Assembly (NCBI GenBank): GCA_937901225.1
Contig: CALCGX010000050.1
Coordinates: 1 to 13,155 of the forward strand
Reading direction: 5' to 3'
DNA: 13,155 nt
Source of the DNA: an uncultured Bacteroidales bacterium
GTDB lineage: Bacteria > Bacteroidota > Bacteroidia > Bacteroidales > Paludibacteraceae
Position 1 is the first letter of the stretch; each line of letters opens with the position of its first letter. The notes under the pieces were generated by a model. The model was given only the letters and a program-made list of their open reading frames with translations. It searched no databases and was not told where the DNA came from. A program made the translations under genes and the position numbers. Below, piece by piece: positions 1 to 7,380 of the stretch.

Positions 1-2380
1 TATCTTCACGAACAATACGCTCGCTCAATACGATAGCATCCTCGTAGTTGTAACCCTTCCAAGGAATATAAGCTACCTTCAAGTTCTTACCCAATGCCAA
101 CTCACCCTTCTCAGTAGCATAACCCTCAGTAAGGATTTGACCCTTGGTCACCTTCTCGCCCTTGCGAACGATAGGACGAAGGTCAATAGTAGTATTTTGG
201 TTAGTACGTTGGAACTTAGGCAATGCGTATTCTACCTCAGCAGAGTCGAATGAAATGAAATCCTCTTCTTTGCTGCGATCGTATTTGATAACAATCTTAT
301 CTGCATCTACATAAGTAATTACACCATTACCCTCTGCCACTACTTGTGTGCGAGAGTCTTGGATCAATTGACCCTCAATACCTGTACCTACAATAGGAGC
401 CTCGCTGCGCAACAATGGAACTGCCTGGCGCATCATGTTTGATCCCATCAACGCACGGTTAGCATCATCGTGCTCCAAGAATGGAATCAAAGAAGCAGCG
501 ATAGAAGCAATTTGAGATGGAGATACGTCCATCAAGTTCACCTCACTTGGAGCAACTACTGGGAAGTCTGCCTCAAAACGAGATTTAACCTTGGTACGGA
601 TGAACTTACCATTCTTATCCAATGGAGCATTACCTTGTGCTACAATTGCTTGCTCCTCATCCTCTGCGGTATAGTATGCTACCTCATCGTTGTTCAAGTT
701 AACCACACCATTCTCAACCTTACGATATGGAGTCTCAATAAAACCAAGGTTGTTGATCTTAGCGTAGATACACAATGAAGAAATCAAACCGATGTTTGGA
801 CCTTCAGGAGTCTCAATTGGACACAAACGACCATAGTGAGTATAGTGTACGTCACGTACTTCGAAACCAGCACGATCACGGCTCAAACCACCAGGACCAA
901 GAGCGGACATACGACGCTTGTGAGTGATCTCAGCCAATGGGTTTTGTTGATCCATGAACTGAGAAAGTGCGTTGGTACCGAAGTATGAGTTGATTACGCT
1001 AGAAATAGCCTTAGCGTTGATCAAATCAGTAGGAGTAAACACCTCAGTGTCGCGCACGTTCATACGCTCACGAATAGTACGCGCCATACGAGCAAGACCA
1101 ATACCGAATTGGTTGTACAATTGCTCACCTACGGTACGAACACGACGGTTACTCAAGTGGTCGATATCATCCACCTCCGCATTGGAGTTGATAAGCTCAA
1201 CCAAATACTTGATGATCTCAATCATATCCTCCTTAGTCAAGGTACGGGTCTCCATTGGGATATCCATATTCAACTTGCGGTTGATACGATAGCGACCTAC
1301 CTCACCCAAGTCATAGCGCTTCTCCGAGAAGAAGAGGTTGTGGATAGCTTCGCGAGCTGTAGCATCATCTGCAGGCTCTGCGTTACGCAATTGACGATAG
1401 ATGTAGAGTACAGCCTCTTTCTCTGAGTGAGAAGGGTCTTTTTGCAAAGTATTGAAGATGATAGAGTAATCAGACTCGTTTGCCTCCTCTTTGTGGAGCA
1501 AGATGGTCTTGGTGCCAGACTCAAGAATGTCTTCGCACAATTCCTCTGTCAATACAGTCTCACGCTCAATGATTACCTCGTTACGCTCGATGGTTACAAC
1601 CTCACCAGTATCCTCATCTACGAAGTCCTCAGTCCAACCTTTCAATACGTTACCAGCCAAAGTGCGACCAACTACGGCATCCAAGTTCTCTTTGGTACAC
1701 TTGATTTCCTCAGCCAAGCCAAAGCAATCCAAGATATCCTTATCGCTCTCAAAACCAATTGCACGCAACAAGGTGGTTACAGGTAATTTCTTCTTACGAT
1801 CAATGTAAGCATACATCACGCGGTTGATATCTGTCGCAAACTCGATCCATGAACCACGGAATGGAATGATACGAGCAGAGTACAACTTTGTGCCGTTGGA
1901 GTGCATGGATGTACCAAAGAACACGCCTGGTGAACGGTGCAACTGACTAACAATGACACGCTCCGCACCATTGATCACGAAAGTTCCCTTTGGAGTCATG
2001 TATGGGATATTACCCAAGAACACCTCTTGAAGTACTGGCTCGAAATCCTCGTGCTCTGGATCAGTACAAGTCAAGAACAATTTAGCCTTCAAAGGCACAG
2101 AATAAGTGAGTCCACGGAGCAAGCACTCCTCGATAGAATAACGAGGAGGATCAATGTGATAATCCAAGAACTCCAACGTGAAGTTGTTTCTCGTGTCTTG
2201 AATTGGGAAGTTCTCCGAGAAAACCTTAAACAAACCTTCCGTATGACGTACCTCTGGAGTAGAATCCATTTGGAAGAAATCATGGAAGGATTTCAATTGA
2301 ATTTCCAGAAAATCAGGATAAGGCATCTGCTTTTGCATTGCCGAGAAATTGATTCGCTGGGTTTGTTTTTGATTTGCCAT
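1..2380 (-). CDS. rpoB: RNA polymerase beta subunit, N-terminal ~793 residues (partial)
   Basis: Catalytic beta subunit of DNA-dependent RNA polymerase. Translation starts at the ATG complementary to 2378-2380 (MANQKQTQRINFSAMQ) and stays open to the window edge, where it reads SERIVRED; the C-terminal third and the stop lie outside. The rifampicin-binding region is at residues 468-497 (GTNALSQFMDQ, then ITHKRRMSALGPGG). Its D477, H487 and S492 match E. coli D516, H526 and S531, so no classical rifampicin-resistance substitution is visible at these sites. The E780-D781 pair of YNYEDAIVLSER matches the acidic pair E813/D814 near the active site. Numbering is 33-39 residues behind E. coli, consistent with a shorter N-terminal part. 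It follows rplL after a 215-bp AT-rich gap that contains an attenuator-like hairpin. Identification is secure. Confidence 0.98.
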   Translation of the reverse strand, partial: MANQKQTQRINFSAMQKQMPYPDFLEIQLKSFHDFFQMDSTPEVRHTEGLFKVFSENFPIQDTRNNFTLEFLDYHIDPPRYSIEECLLRGLTYSVPLKAKLFLTCTDPEHEDFEPVLQEVFLGNIPYMTPKGTFVINGAERVIVSQLHRSPGVFFGTSMHSNGTKLYSARIIPFRGSWIEFATDINRVMYAYIDRKKKLPVTTLLRAIGFESDKDILDCFGLAEEIKCTKENLDAVVGRTLAGNVLKGWTEDFVDEDTGEVVTIERNEVIIERETVLTEELCEDILESGTKTILLHKEEANESDYSIIFNTLQKDPSHSEKEAVLYIYRQLRNAEPADDATAREAIHNLFFSEKRYDLGEVGRYRINRKLNMDIPMETRTLTKEDMIEIIKYLVELINSNAEVDDIDHLSNRRVRTVGEQLYNQFGIGLARMARTIRERMNVRDTEVFTPTDLINAKAISSVINSYFGTNALSQFMDQQNPLAEITHKRRMSALGPGGLSRDRAGFEVRDVHYTHYGRLCPIETPEGPNIGLISSLCIYAKINNLGFIETPYRKVENGVVNLNNDEVAYYTAEDEEQAIVAQGNAPLDKNGKFIRTKVKSRFEADFPVVAPSEVNLMDVSPSQIASIAASLIPFLEHDDANRALMGSNMMRQAVPLLRSEAPIVGTGIEGQLIQDSRTQVVAEGNGVITYVDADKIVIKYDRSKEEDFISFDSAEVEYALPKFQRTNQNTTIDLRPIVRKGEKVTKGQILTEGYATEKGELALGKNLKVAYIPWKGYNYEDAIVLSERIVRED

Positions 2381-2488
2381 TTAATTTTATGGTTTTAATA
2401 TGTTTCAAAAATTATAATCGTCTGATAATAAACTATTTAAATCTAAATAAATGGTTTTGTAGTTTATAAACTTTTAACAATAACCGCT

Positions 2489-2519
2489 CAAAATTTATCA
2501 GACTTTAACTTTTTTTCAA
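2489..2519 (-). promoter_or_regulatory. Candidate promoter for rpoB downstream of the attenuator hairpin
   Basis: On the minus strand a TTG (2517-2519) is followed after 19 bases by TAAATTTTG (2489-2497). This resembles the Bacteroidetes TTTG-N19-TAnnTTTG promoter, but the -7 box has one extra base between TA and TTTG and the -33 box lacks its first T. It lies just downstream of the rplL-rpoB hairpin and would give polymerase its own supply of transcript. The match is imperfect and the region is AT-rich, so a chance match is quite possible. Confidence 0.3.
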
Positions 2520-2538
2520 CATTATTTCCTATTCAGAG

Positions 2539-2572
2539 AAAAAGGTTTAGACCCCTTTTCAGGGTCTAAACC
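2539..2572 (-). terminator. Attenuator-like intrinsic terminator between rplL and rpoB
   Basis: Perfect 11-bp stem: GGTTTAGACCC at 2544-2554 pairs with GGGTCTAAACC at 2562-2572 around a 7-base loop. In minus-strand sense the stem is followed by five T (2539-2543). It begins about 23 bases after the rplL stop codon and about 165 bases before the rpoB start. Since rpoB is in the same operon, partial termination (attenuation) is more likely than a full stop. Confidence 0.75.
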
Positions 2573-2595
2573 TAGCATTATTAGGAGGGGTATTA

Positions 2596-2976
2596 TTACT
2601 TCAACTCTACCTCTGCACCTACCTCTTCAAGAGCTTTCTTGAGAGCCTCAGCAGTAGCTTTGTCTACACCTTCCTTAACGTTTGCAGGAGCAGCATCTAC
2701 GATGTCTTTAGCTTCCTTCAAACCAAGACCGGTTTGCTCTTTAACAGCCTTAACTACTTGGAGCTTGTTAGCACCAGCTGATTTGAGAACTACATCGAAA
2801 GATGTTTTCTCCTCAGCTGCAGGAGCGTCAGCACCAGCTGCAGGGCCAGCAGCAACTGCAACAGCTGCAGCTGCAGGTTCAATACCATACTCCTCTTTCA
2901 AAATTTGAGCGAGTTCATTAACTTCCTTAACTGTAAGGTTTACTAATTGTTCAGCAAAAGCTTTCAAATCTGCCAT
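2596..2976 (-). CDS. rplL: 50S ribosomal protein L7/L12
   Basis: Stalk protein of the large ribosomal subunit that recruits and stimulates translational GTPases such as EF-Tu and EF-G. At 126 aa it is the usual length. The N-terminal dimerisation helices (about 1-32, ADLKAFAEQLVNLTVKEV) are followed by an Ala/Gly/Pro-rich hinge (about 34-55) and the globular C-terminal domain (about 58-126) with the conserved KLQVVKAVKEQTGLGLKEAK factor-binding surface. It is the last ribosomal protein gene before rpoB and lies 106 bp after rplJ, whose product L10 anchors the L7/L12 dimers. The ATG start fits the family N-terminus. Assignment is secure. Confidence 0.98.
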   Translation of the reverse strand: MADLKAFAEQLVNLTVKEVNELAQILKEEYGIEPAAAAVAVAAGPAAGADAPAAEEKTSFDVVLKSAGANKLQVVKAVKEQTGLGLKEAKDIVDAAPANVKEGVDKATAEALKKALEEVGAEVELK

Positions 2977-3082
2977 TGTTGTATAATTTTAAAGTGTTAT
3001 TTTTTTAATGTTAATTAGTTTGTGCCATCCTTCGGCAAGCCTAAGGCATTCCTATGGGCGGCGATTGTTGTTTGTTTGCTGA

Positions 3083-3616
3083 TTACTCAGCGCGCTCACC
3101 CAGCGTTTTCAACACGCCGTGGATGGTAGTACCTCCAGATTGGAGTGCAGACACAACGTTCTTTGCAGGAGATTGGAGCAATGCAACCAAGTCTGCAATG
3201 AGCTCGTTCTTCGACTTGATAGTAGAGAGGAACTCCAAGTTTTGAGCACCTACGTAAACTGTTTCCTCTACGTAAGCAGCCTTCAACTGTGGCTTAGCCT
3301 CTTCTTTGTTTTTCTCTTTCTTGGTGAACTCCTTGATCAATTTTGCAGGAGCGTTACCAGTGTTAGAGAGCATCAAGGCGGTGTTACCTTTCAACGCAGC
3401 AAAGATTGCTTCGTCGATACCCTTAGCCTCGAGAGCCTTTTGGAGCAAAGTATTCTTAGCCACCAACAACTTAACGTCTTGCTTGAAGCACTCGCGACGC
3501 AATGCGCTAGTCTTCTCTGCGTTCAAACCTTCGATGTTGGTGATATAGAAATGAGAGTATTGCTCGAGTTGCTCGCCAAGTTGGGCAATAATCGCGGTTT
3601 TATCTTCCTTCTTCAT
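3083..3616 (-). CDS. rplJ: 50S ribosomal protein L10
   Basis: L10 forms the base of the ribosomal stalk: its N-terminal domain binds 23S rRNA beside L11 and its C-terminal helix carries L7/L12 dimers. The 177-aa product starts MKKEDKTAIIAQLGEQLEQ and contains the family segments LRRECFKQDVKLLVAKNTLL (about 40-59) and GNTALMLS (about 77-84). The C-terminal helix (about 140-170) ends ALQSGGTTIHGVLKTLGERAE. A charged Lys/Glu-rich stretch (KKEKNKEEAKPQ) sits mid-protein. It lies 21 bp after rplA in the same operon. In other bacteria L10 represses its own operon through the mRNA leader; I did not identify such a site here. Confidence 0.98.
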   Translation of the reverse strand: MKKEDKTAIIAQLGEQLEQYSHFYITNIEGLNAEKTSALRRECFKQDVKLLVAKNTLLQKALEAKGIDEAIFAALKGNTALMLSNTGNAPAKLIKEFTKKEKNKEEAKPQLKAAYVEETVYVGAQNLEFLSTIKSKNELIADLVALLQSPAKNVVSALQSGGTTIHGVLKTLGERAE

Positions 3617-3637
3617 AATTCTCTTTTGTTTTTAAAA

Positions 3638-4330
3638 TTACTCAGCTGATTTTGGGTCAACCTTAATACCTTGACTCATTGTACTGGAAAGATAAATACT
3701 CTTGATATAAGTACCTTTGCTTACTGCAGGTTTCAACTTGATGAGTGTTTGGATAAACTCATTTGCGTTTTGTGCAATAGCCTCTGGAGTAAAGCTTACT
3801 TTACCGATTGAGGTGTGTACAATACCAAATTTATCCACCTTGAAGTCAATCTTACCTTGCTTAACCTCTTTTACAGCTTTAGCAACATCCATAGTTACTG
3901 TACCTGATTTTGGGTTAGGCATAAGACCGCGAGGACCGAGTACGCGACCGAGAGCACCAATCTTACCCATGATTTGTGGTTGAGTGATGATCACGTCGAT
4001 GTCTGTCCAACCGCCTTTGATCTTCTCGATATACTCATCCAAACCTACATAATCAGCACCTGCCTCTTTTGCAGCTGCTTCTTGGTCGGGAGTACACAAT
4101 GCAAGAACGCGAACCTCTTTACCTGTACCGTTTGGCAAGCTTACCACGCCACGAACCATTTGGTTTGCCTTACGTGGGTCCACACCAAGACGTACGTCGA
4201 TGTCAACGCTAGCATCGAACTTAGTAGTTGTGATTTCTTTCACAAGCGCAGCAGCCTCAGCTACTGTGTAGAGCTTACCTGCTTCAATCTTCTCAGCAGC
4301 AAGCTTTTGATTTTTTGTCAATTTTGCCAT
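3638..4330 (-). CDS. rplA: 50S ribosomal protein L1
   Basis: L1 binds 23S rRNA at the mobile L1 stalk that guides deacylated tRNA out of the E site. The 230-aa protein has the typical length and start (MAKLTKNQKLAAEKIEAGKL). The family signature is clear at about 130-150 (GALGRVLGPRGLMPNPKSGTVT is split across this stretch). The C-terminal KGTYIKSIYLSSTMSQGIKV strand is also present. The gene sits between rplK (19 bp upstream) and rplJ (21 bp downstream), the standard rplKAJL order. L1 autoregulates rplKA in E. coli by binding the mRNA leader; this was not tested here. Confidence 0.98.
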   Translation of the reverse strand: MAKLTKNQKLAAEKIEAGKLYTVAEAAALVKEITTTKFDASVDIDVRLGVDPRKANQMVRGVVSLPNGTGKEVRVLALCTPDQEAAAKEAGADYVGLDEYIEKIKGGWTDIDVIITQPQIMGKIGALGRVLGPRGLMPNPKSGTVTMDVAKAVKEVKQGKIDFKVDKFGIVHTSIGKVSFTPEAIAQNANEFIQTLIKLKPAVSKGTYIKSIYLSSTMSQGIKVDPKSAE

Positions 4331-4349
4331 AATAGTGATTGAAGTTTAA

Positions 4350-4772
4350 TTATTTAACGGTAATACCCATACTACGTGCTGTACCTTTCACCATTGAGAT
4401 GGCGCTTTCTACGGTAAAGCAGTTCAAATCGACCATCTTGTCGGTAGCGATAGCAACCACTTGCTCCTCAGTGATGGTAGCCACTTTATTACGGTTAGGT
4501 TGGTTAGAACCTGCCTTAATCTTAGCAGCCTCCTTCAATTGTACTGCTACAGGAGGAGTTTTAACAATAAAGTCGAAAGTTTTGTCAGCGTAAACAGTGA
4601 TTACAACAGGCAATACTTTACCTGCTTTTTCCTGCGTTCTGGCATTGAATTGTTTACAAAACTCCATGATGTTCACACCCTTAGAACCCAACGCAGGGCC
4701 TACTGGAGGTGATGGGTTAGCAGCGCCACCCTTGATCTGGAGCTTAATAAATCCAGCAATTTCTTTAGCCAT
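4350..4772 (-). CDS. rplK: 50S ribosomal protein L11
   Basis: L11 binds the GTPase-associated centre of 23S rRNA and takes part in factor binding and, with RelA-type enzymes, in the stringent response. The 140-aa product begins MAKEIAGFIKLQIKGGAANP and holds the N-terminal proline motif PSPPVGPALGSKGVNIMEFC (about 21-40), where thiostrepton-class antibiotics bind. It ends with the rRNA-binding C-terminal domain (SAISMVKGTARSMGITVK). It starts 82 bp after nusG; that gap holds no promoter I could recognise, so it is probably cotranscribed with nusG. Confidence 0.98.
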   Translation of the reverse strand: MAKEIAGFIKLQIKGGAANPSPPVGPALGSKGVNIMEFCKQFNARTQEKAGKVLPVVITVYADKTFDFIVKTPPVAVQLKEAAKIKAGSNQPNRNKVATITEEQVVAIATDKMVDLNCFTVESAISMVKGTARSMGITVK

Positions 4773-4854
4773 AATTCTTTTGTTTGTTTTACTTTGTTAA
4801 TAGTTTGTTATTTTAGAAACTATCGAGTAGTACAACGGCCCGTAACAGTGCCTC

Positions 4855-5406
4855 CTACTCCTTTGCTACTTGATCGTAACCCAACTCCAATGGAGTTTGA
4901 CGATCGAAGATTGTAACAACCACTTTGAGTTTACGTTTGTCAGCAGCAACCTCATTGATCACACCTTCAAAACCATTGAAAGGACCATCGGTCACCTTAA
5001 CATGTTCGCCTACCAAGTATGTCTCATCCAATACTGCCTCAATAGCAGCCTCGTCCACTTCACCAACCAGGCGATTTACCTCGGATTGTGGAACAGGTTT
5101 TGGTTTAGTGCTTGACTTACCGTCACTCAAGAAACCTAACACATTAGGGATGTTACGCAACAATGGATAGCACTCGTCGGTCAAGTTACACTCCACCAAC
5201 ACATAGCCTGGAAGCATATTGCGCTCTTTAATCACGCGTTTGTTTCCACGCAATGCCACCACTTTCTCAGTAGGAATCAAGACTTGCGACACATACTCCT
5301 TAAATAATGTAGAAGTGACCAAGGCGCCTTCGATATACTCTTTCACCTTGTTCTCCTTGCCACTTATTGCACGGAGTACATACCACTTGTAATTGTTTTC
5401 AGCCAT
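4855..5406 (-). CDS. nusG: Transcription termination/antitermination factor NusG
   Basis: NusG binds RNA polymerase to suppress pausing and links it to Rho or to the ribosome. The N-terminal NGN domain (about 6-110, KWYVLRAISGKENKVKEYIEG) is followed by a C-terminal KOW domain (about 130-183) with the hallmark VKVTDGPFNGFEGVI. I chose the ATG at 5404-5406 (MAENNYKWYV, 183 aa). An in-frame GTG two codons upstream is possible, but MAE- starts are typical of the family. The gene follows secE by 23 bp and precedes rplK, as in most bacteria. Confidence 0.97.
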   Translation of the reverse strand: MAENNYKWYVLRAISGKENKVKEYIEGALVTSTLFKEYVSQVLIPTEKVVALRGNKRVIKERNMLPGYVLVECNLTDECYPLLRNIPNVLGFLSDGKSSTKPKPVPQSEVNRLVGEVDEAAIEAVLDETYLVGEHVKVTDGPFNGFEGVINEVAADKRKLKVVVTIFDRQTPLELGYDQVAKE

Positions 5407-5429
5407 ATTCACTTACTCTTTTAAATAAA

Positions 5430-5618
5430 TTAGAACAAGCCGTAAACAAATGTCATGATTGACTCAAAGCAAAAATCCATGAGCCATACTATGAGCGCTA
5501 GTATTATGGAAGCAATCAACACCAGCACTGCACTCTTGGACAACTCCTTACTCGTAGGCCAGCTCACCTTGTGAACTAACTCCGTGTAAGACTCTTTTAG
5601 GTTCTCTACAAACTTCAT
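5430..5618 (-). CDS. secE: Preprotein translocase subunit SecE
   Basis: SecE is the small membrane subunit that clamps SecY in the protein-export channel. The 62-aa product is the short single-span form: a cytoplasmic amphipathic helix with KESYTELVHKVSWPTSKEL (about 8-26; VSWPT is the family hallmark), then one hydrophobic span (about 30-47, AVLVLIASIILALIVWLM) and a short tail. It is encoded directly upstream of nusG (23 bp apart) and downstream of tRNA-Trp, the usual order. Small size is normal for the family. Confidence 0.96.
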   Translation of the reverse strand: MKFVENLKESYTELVHKVSWPTSKELSKSAVLVLIASIILALIVWLMDFCFESIMTFVYGLF

Positions 5619-5659
5619 ATTAGTAGTTGTTTTTTCTATTGTACTTATTTTGCGCCAAA

Positions 5660-5691
5660 CATCTGGCCTCAGCAGGTGCTGAAGTCAGATG
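5660..5691 (-). other. Long RNA hairpin between tRNA-Trp and secE
   Basis: CATCTGGCCTCAGC (5660-5673) and GCTGAAGTCAGATG (5678-5691) pair over 14 positions around a 4-base loop. In the minus-strand RNA the only defects are one A-C mismatch and one U-G wobble. The stem is followed by TTTGG rather than a long T-run, so it is a weak terminator candidate. A double-strand-specific RNase site that separates the tRNA from the secE mRNA is an alternative. Function is inferred. Confidence 0.6.
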
Positions 5692-5711
5692 GAAGCTATG
5701 TCATGTAACAG

Positions 5712-5782
5712 CACGGAAGGCAGGAATCGAACCCACATTGACGGTTTTGGAGACCGCTTTCTTACCATTAGAAGACTTCCGT
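5712..5782 (-). tRNA. tRNA-Trp (CCA anticodon)
   Basis: Folds into a 71-nt cloverleaf without encoded CCA: perfect 7-bp acceptor stem ACGGAAG/CTTCCGT, D arm TTCT/AGAA, anticodon loop CTCCAAA giving CCA, T loop TTCGATT, discriminator G. It lies between tuf and secE, a common place for trnW, and is probably excised from the tuf-secE transcript. Confidence 0.95.
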
Positions 5783-5787
5783 AAATT

Positions 5788-5821
5788 GATTGCCGAAGCC
5801 GAAACTTCGGCAATCTTTTTT
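5788..5821 (+). terminator. Strong hairpin between tuf and tRNA-Trp with its T-run on the plus strand
   Basis: Perfect 11-bp stem GATTGCCGAAG (5788-5798) / CTTCGGCAATC (5805-5815), 6-base loop, then six T on the plus strand (5816-5821). The flanking genes are on the minus strand; in their sense the stem is preceded by A6 and followed by AATTTACGG with no T-run. As an intrinsic terminator it would act on antisense transcription heading into tuf. For the tuf transcript it is more likely a processing or stabilising 3' hairpin. Confidence 0.65.
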
Positions 5822-5838
5822 ATCGTTGACTCTTAGAA

Positions 5839-7026
5839 TTAGTCAATCAAACCAGTAATCTGACCAGAACCTACGGTACGACCACCCTCGCGGATAGCGA
5901 AACGAAGACCCTCAGAGCAAGCAACTGGGTAGATCAACTTAACGGTGATCTCCAAGTTGTCACCTGGCATAACCATCTCAGTACCCTCTGGCAAAGTGAT
6001 CTCGCCAGTTACGTCCATAGTACGGATGTAGAATTGTGGACGATAGTGGTTGTGGAATGGAGTGTGACGGCCACCTTCCTCTTTCTTCAAGATATAAACA
6101 GAAGCCTTGAACTCGCTATATGGTTTAACAACACCTGGGTGGGTGATAACCATACCACGGCGAACCTCGTCTTTGTCGATACCACGGAGGAGCAAACCTA
6201 CGTTATCACCAGCCTCACCTTGGTCGAGCAACTTACGGAACATCTCAACACCAGTTACAACTGACTTCTTGCCCTCTGCGCCAAGACCGATCAATTGGAT
6301 TTCATCACCAACTTTCACGATACCTGTCTCAATACGACCTGTTGCTACAGTACCACGACCAGTGATTGAGAATACGTCCTCAACTGGCATCAAGAATGGT
6401 TTGTCAACAGCACGTGGAGGCAATTGGATCCATGTGTCGCAAGCTTCCATCAACTCCATAACTTTATCCTCCCACTCTGGAACTGCGTTCAACGCACCAA
6501 GAGCAGAACCACGGATGATAGGAGTATTGTCGCCGTCGAACTCATAGAATGAAAGAAGCTCACGCATCTCCATCTCAACGAGATCCAACATCTCAGCGTC
6601 GTCAACAAGGTCGCACTTGTTCATAAATACAACCAATGAAGGAACGTTCACCTGACGAGCCAAAAGGATGTGCTCACGTGTTTGAGGCATAGGACCATCA
6701 GTAGCAGCTACTACGATGATAGCGCCGTCCATTTGAGCAGCACCAGTAACCATGTTCTTTACGTAGTCAGCGTGACCAGGGCAGTCAACGTGAGCGTAGT
6801 GACGGTTAGCGGTTTGATACTCAACGTGTGCAGTGTTGATAGTAATACCACGCTCTTTCTCCTCTGGAGCATTGTCGATAGAGTCGAATGAACGGAGCTC
6901 AGAAAGACCCTTAGCTGCCAATACAGTGGTGATAGCTGCGGTCAAAGTAGTTTTACCGTGATCAACGTGACCAATAGTACCAATGTTCACGTGTGGTTTC
7001 GAACGGTCAAATTTTTCTTTTGCCAT
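5839..7026 (-). CDS. tuf: Elongation factor Tu
   Basis: EF-Tu delivers aminoacyl-tRNA to the ribosomal A site in a GTP-dependent step. The 395-aa product has the full family length. The GTPase domain (about 1-205) shows the P-loop GHVDHGKT (19-26), switch I RGITIN, DCPGH (about 81-85), NKCD (about 136-139) and the SAL motif. Domain 2 (about 210-300) and domain 3 (about 305-395, ending GGRTVGSGQITGLID) follow. Residues at the kirromycin-type sites look wild type (Gln in PMPQTREH, Ala in LRFAIREGG). It is preceded by four tRNA genes and followed by tRNA-Trp and secE, the arrangement of E. coli tufB. A 118-bp leader precedes the ATG. Confidence 0.98.
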   Translation of the reverse strand: MAKEKFDRSKPHVNIGTIGHVDHGKTTLTAAITTVLAAKGLSELRSFDSIDNAPEEKERGITINTAHVEYQTANRHYAHVDCPGHADYVKNMVTGAAQMDGAIIVVAATDGPMPQTREHILLARQVNVPSLVVFMNKCDLVDDAEMLDLVEMEMRELLSFYEFDGDNTPIIRGSALGALNAVPEWEDKVMELMEACDTWIQLPPRAVDKPFLMPVEDVFSITGRGTVATGRIETGIVKVGDEIQLIGLGAEGKKSVVTGVEMFRKLLDQGEAGDNVGLLLRGIDKDEVRRGMVITHPGVVKPYSEFKASVYILKKEEGGRHTPFHNHYRPQFYIRTMDVTGEITLPEGTEMVMPGDNLEITVKLIYPVACSEGLRFAIREGGRTVGSGQITGLID

Positions 7027-7027
7027 A

Positions 7028-7062
7028 ATTCTAGAATAATTTTTTAGTTATTAACGTTAATA
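7028..7062. repeat. Two perfect palindromes in the tuf leader
   Basis: ATTCTAGAAT (7028-7037) and the 14-bp TATTAACGTTAATA (7049-7062) lie 1 and 22 bases upstream of the tuf ATG. They could be a protein-binding site or weak RNA hairpins near the ribosome entry site. Both are AT-rich, so chance is possible. Confidence 0.35.
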
Positions 7063-7144
7063 CTAATGTATTTTACAATTTCTTTTCTTTACACACCGCA
7101 ATACTCCCATCTTTCGGAAGTACCTCACGGTATTATGTGTTTTG

Positions 7145-7216
<72 letters not shown>

Positions 7217-7220
7217 AACA

Positions 7221-7256
7221 CGAACATTTTGTTCGCTACTACTCGAAAATACGAGT
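7221..7256 (-). other. Two small hairpins in the tRNA-Gly/tRNA-Thr spacer
   Basis: CGAACA-TTT-TGTTCG (7221-7235) and ACTCG-AAAATA-CGAGT (7241-7256) are perfect short inverted repeats in the 56-bp spacer. No T-run follows them in transcript sense. They may guide processing of the polycistronic tRNA precursor, which is inference. Confidence 0.45.
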
Positions 7257-7272
7257 GTATAAATAAAAATTG

Positions 7273-7345
7273 AGCGGAAAACGGGGCTCAAACCCGCGAC
7301 CCCCAGCTTGGAAGGCTAGTGCTCTATCGACTGAGCTATTTCCGC
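7273..7345 (-). tRNA. tRNA-Gly (TCC anticodon)
   Basis: 73-nt cloverleaf: acceptor GCGGAAA/TTTTCGC-type pairing, D arm with AGCTCAGTCGATAGAGC, anticodon stem CTAGC/GCTGG (one T-G pair) with loop CTTCCAA giving TCC, T arm CGGGTTTGAGCCCCG, discriminator T, no encoded CCA. It corresponds to glyT in the E. coli thrU-tyrU-glyT-thrT-tufB cluster. Confidence 0.95.
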
Positions 7346-7380
7346 GTGCTTAACCACGACTTCCGCGACGGTTAGTTTTG

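Larger units (their letters stand above)
2381..2595 (-). other. rplL-rpoB intergenic region
   Basis: This is the longest non-coding gap within the ribosomal/polymerase operon. It is very AT-rich except for the perfect hairpin at 2544-2572 and carries a candidate promoter at 2489-2519. No open frame here looks genuine. In E. coli the same gap holds an attenuator and an RNase III site that set the ratio of ribosomal protein to polymerase synthesis. The layout here suggests a comparable control point, which is inference. Confidence 0.6.

Noticed and set aside
972..2283. Open frames on the plus strand and second minus frames over rpoB
   Set aside because: Shadows of the conserved rpoB frame; their proteins show no recognisable domain and lie wholly within it.
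3000..3060. Hairpin-like sequence in the rplJ-rplL gap (CCTT...AAGG around 3031-3048)
   Set aside because: The stem is only 4-6 bp with a four-base bulge and no T-run; not enough to call an attenuator or an L10-binding site.
4825..4860. GAGTAG/CTACTC inverted repeat around the nusG stop codon
   Set aside because: Six-bp arms separated by 24 bases with a poorly paired interior; likely chance.
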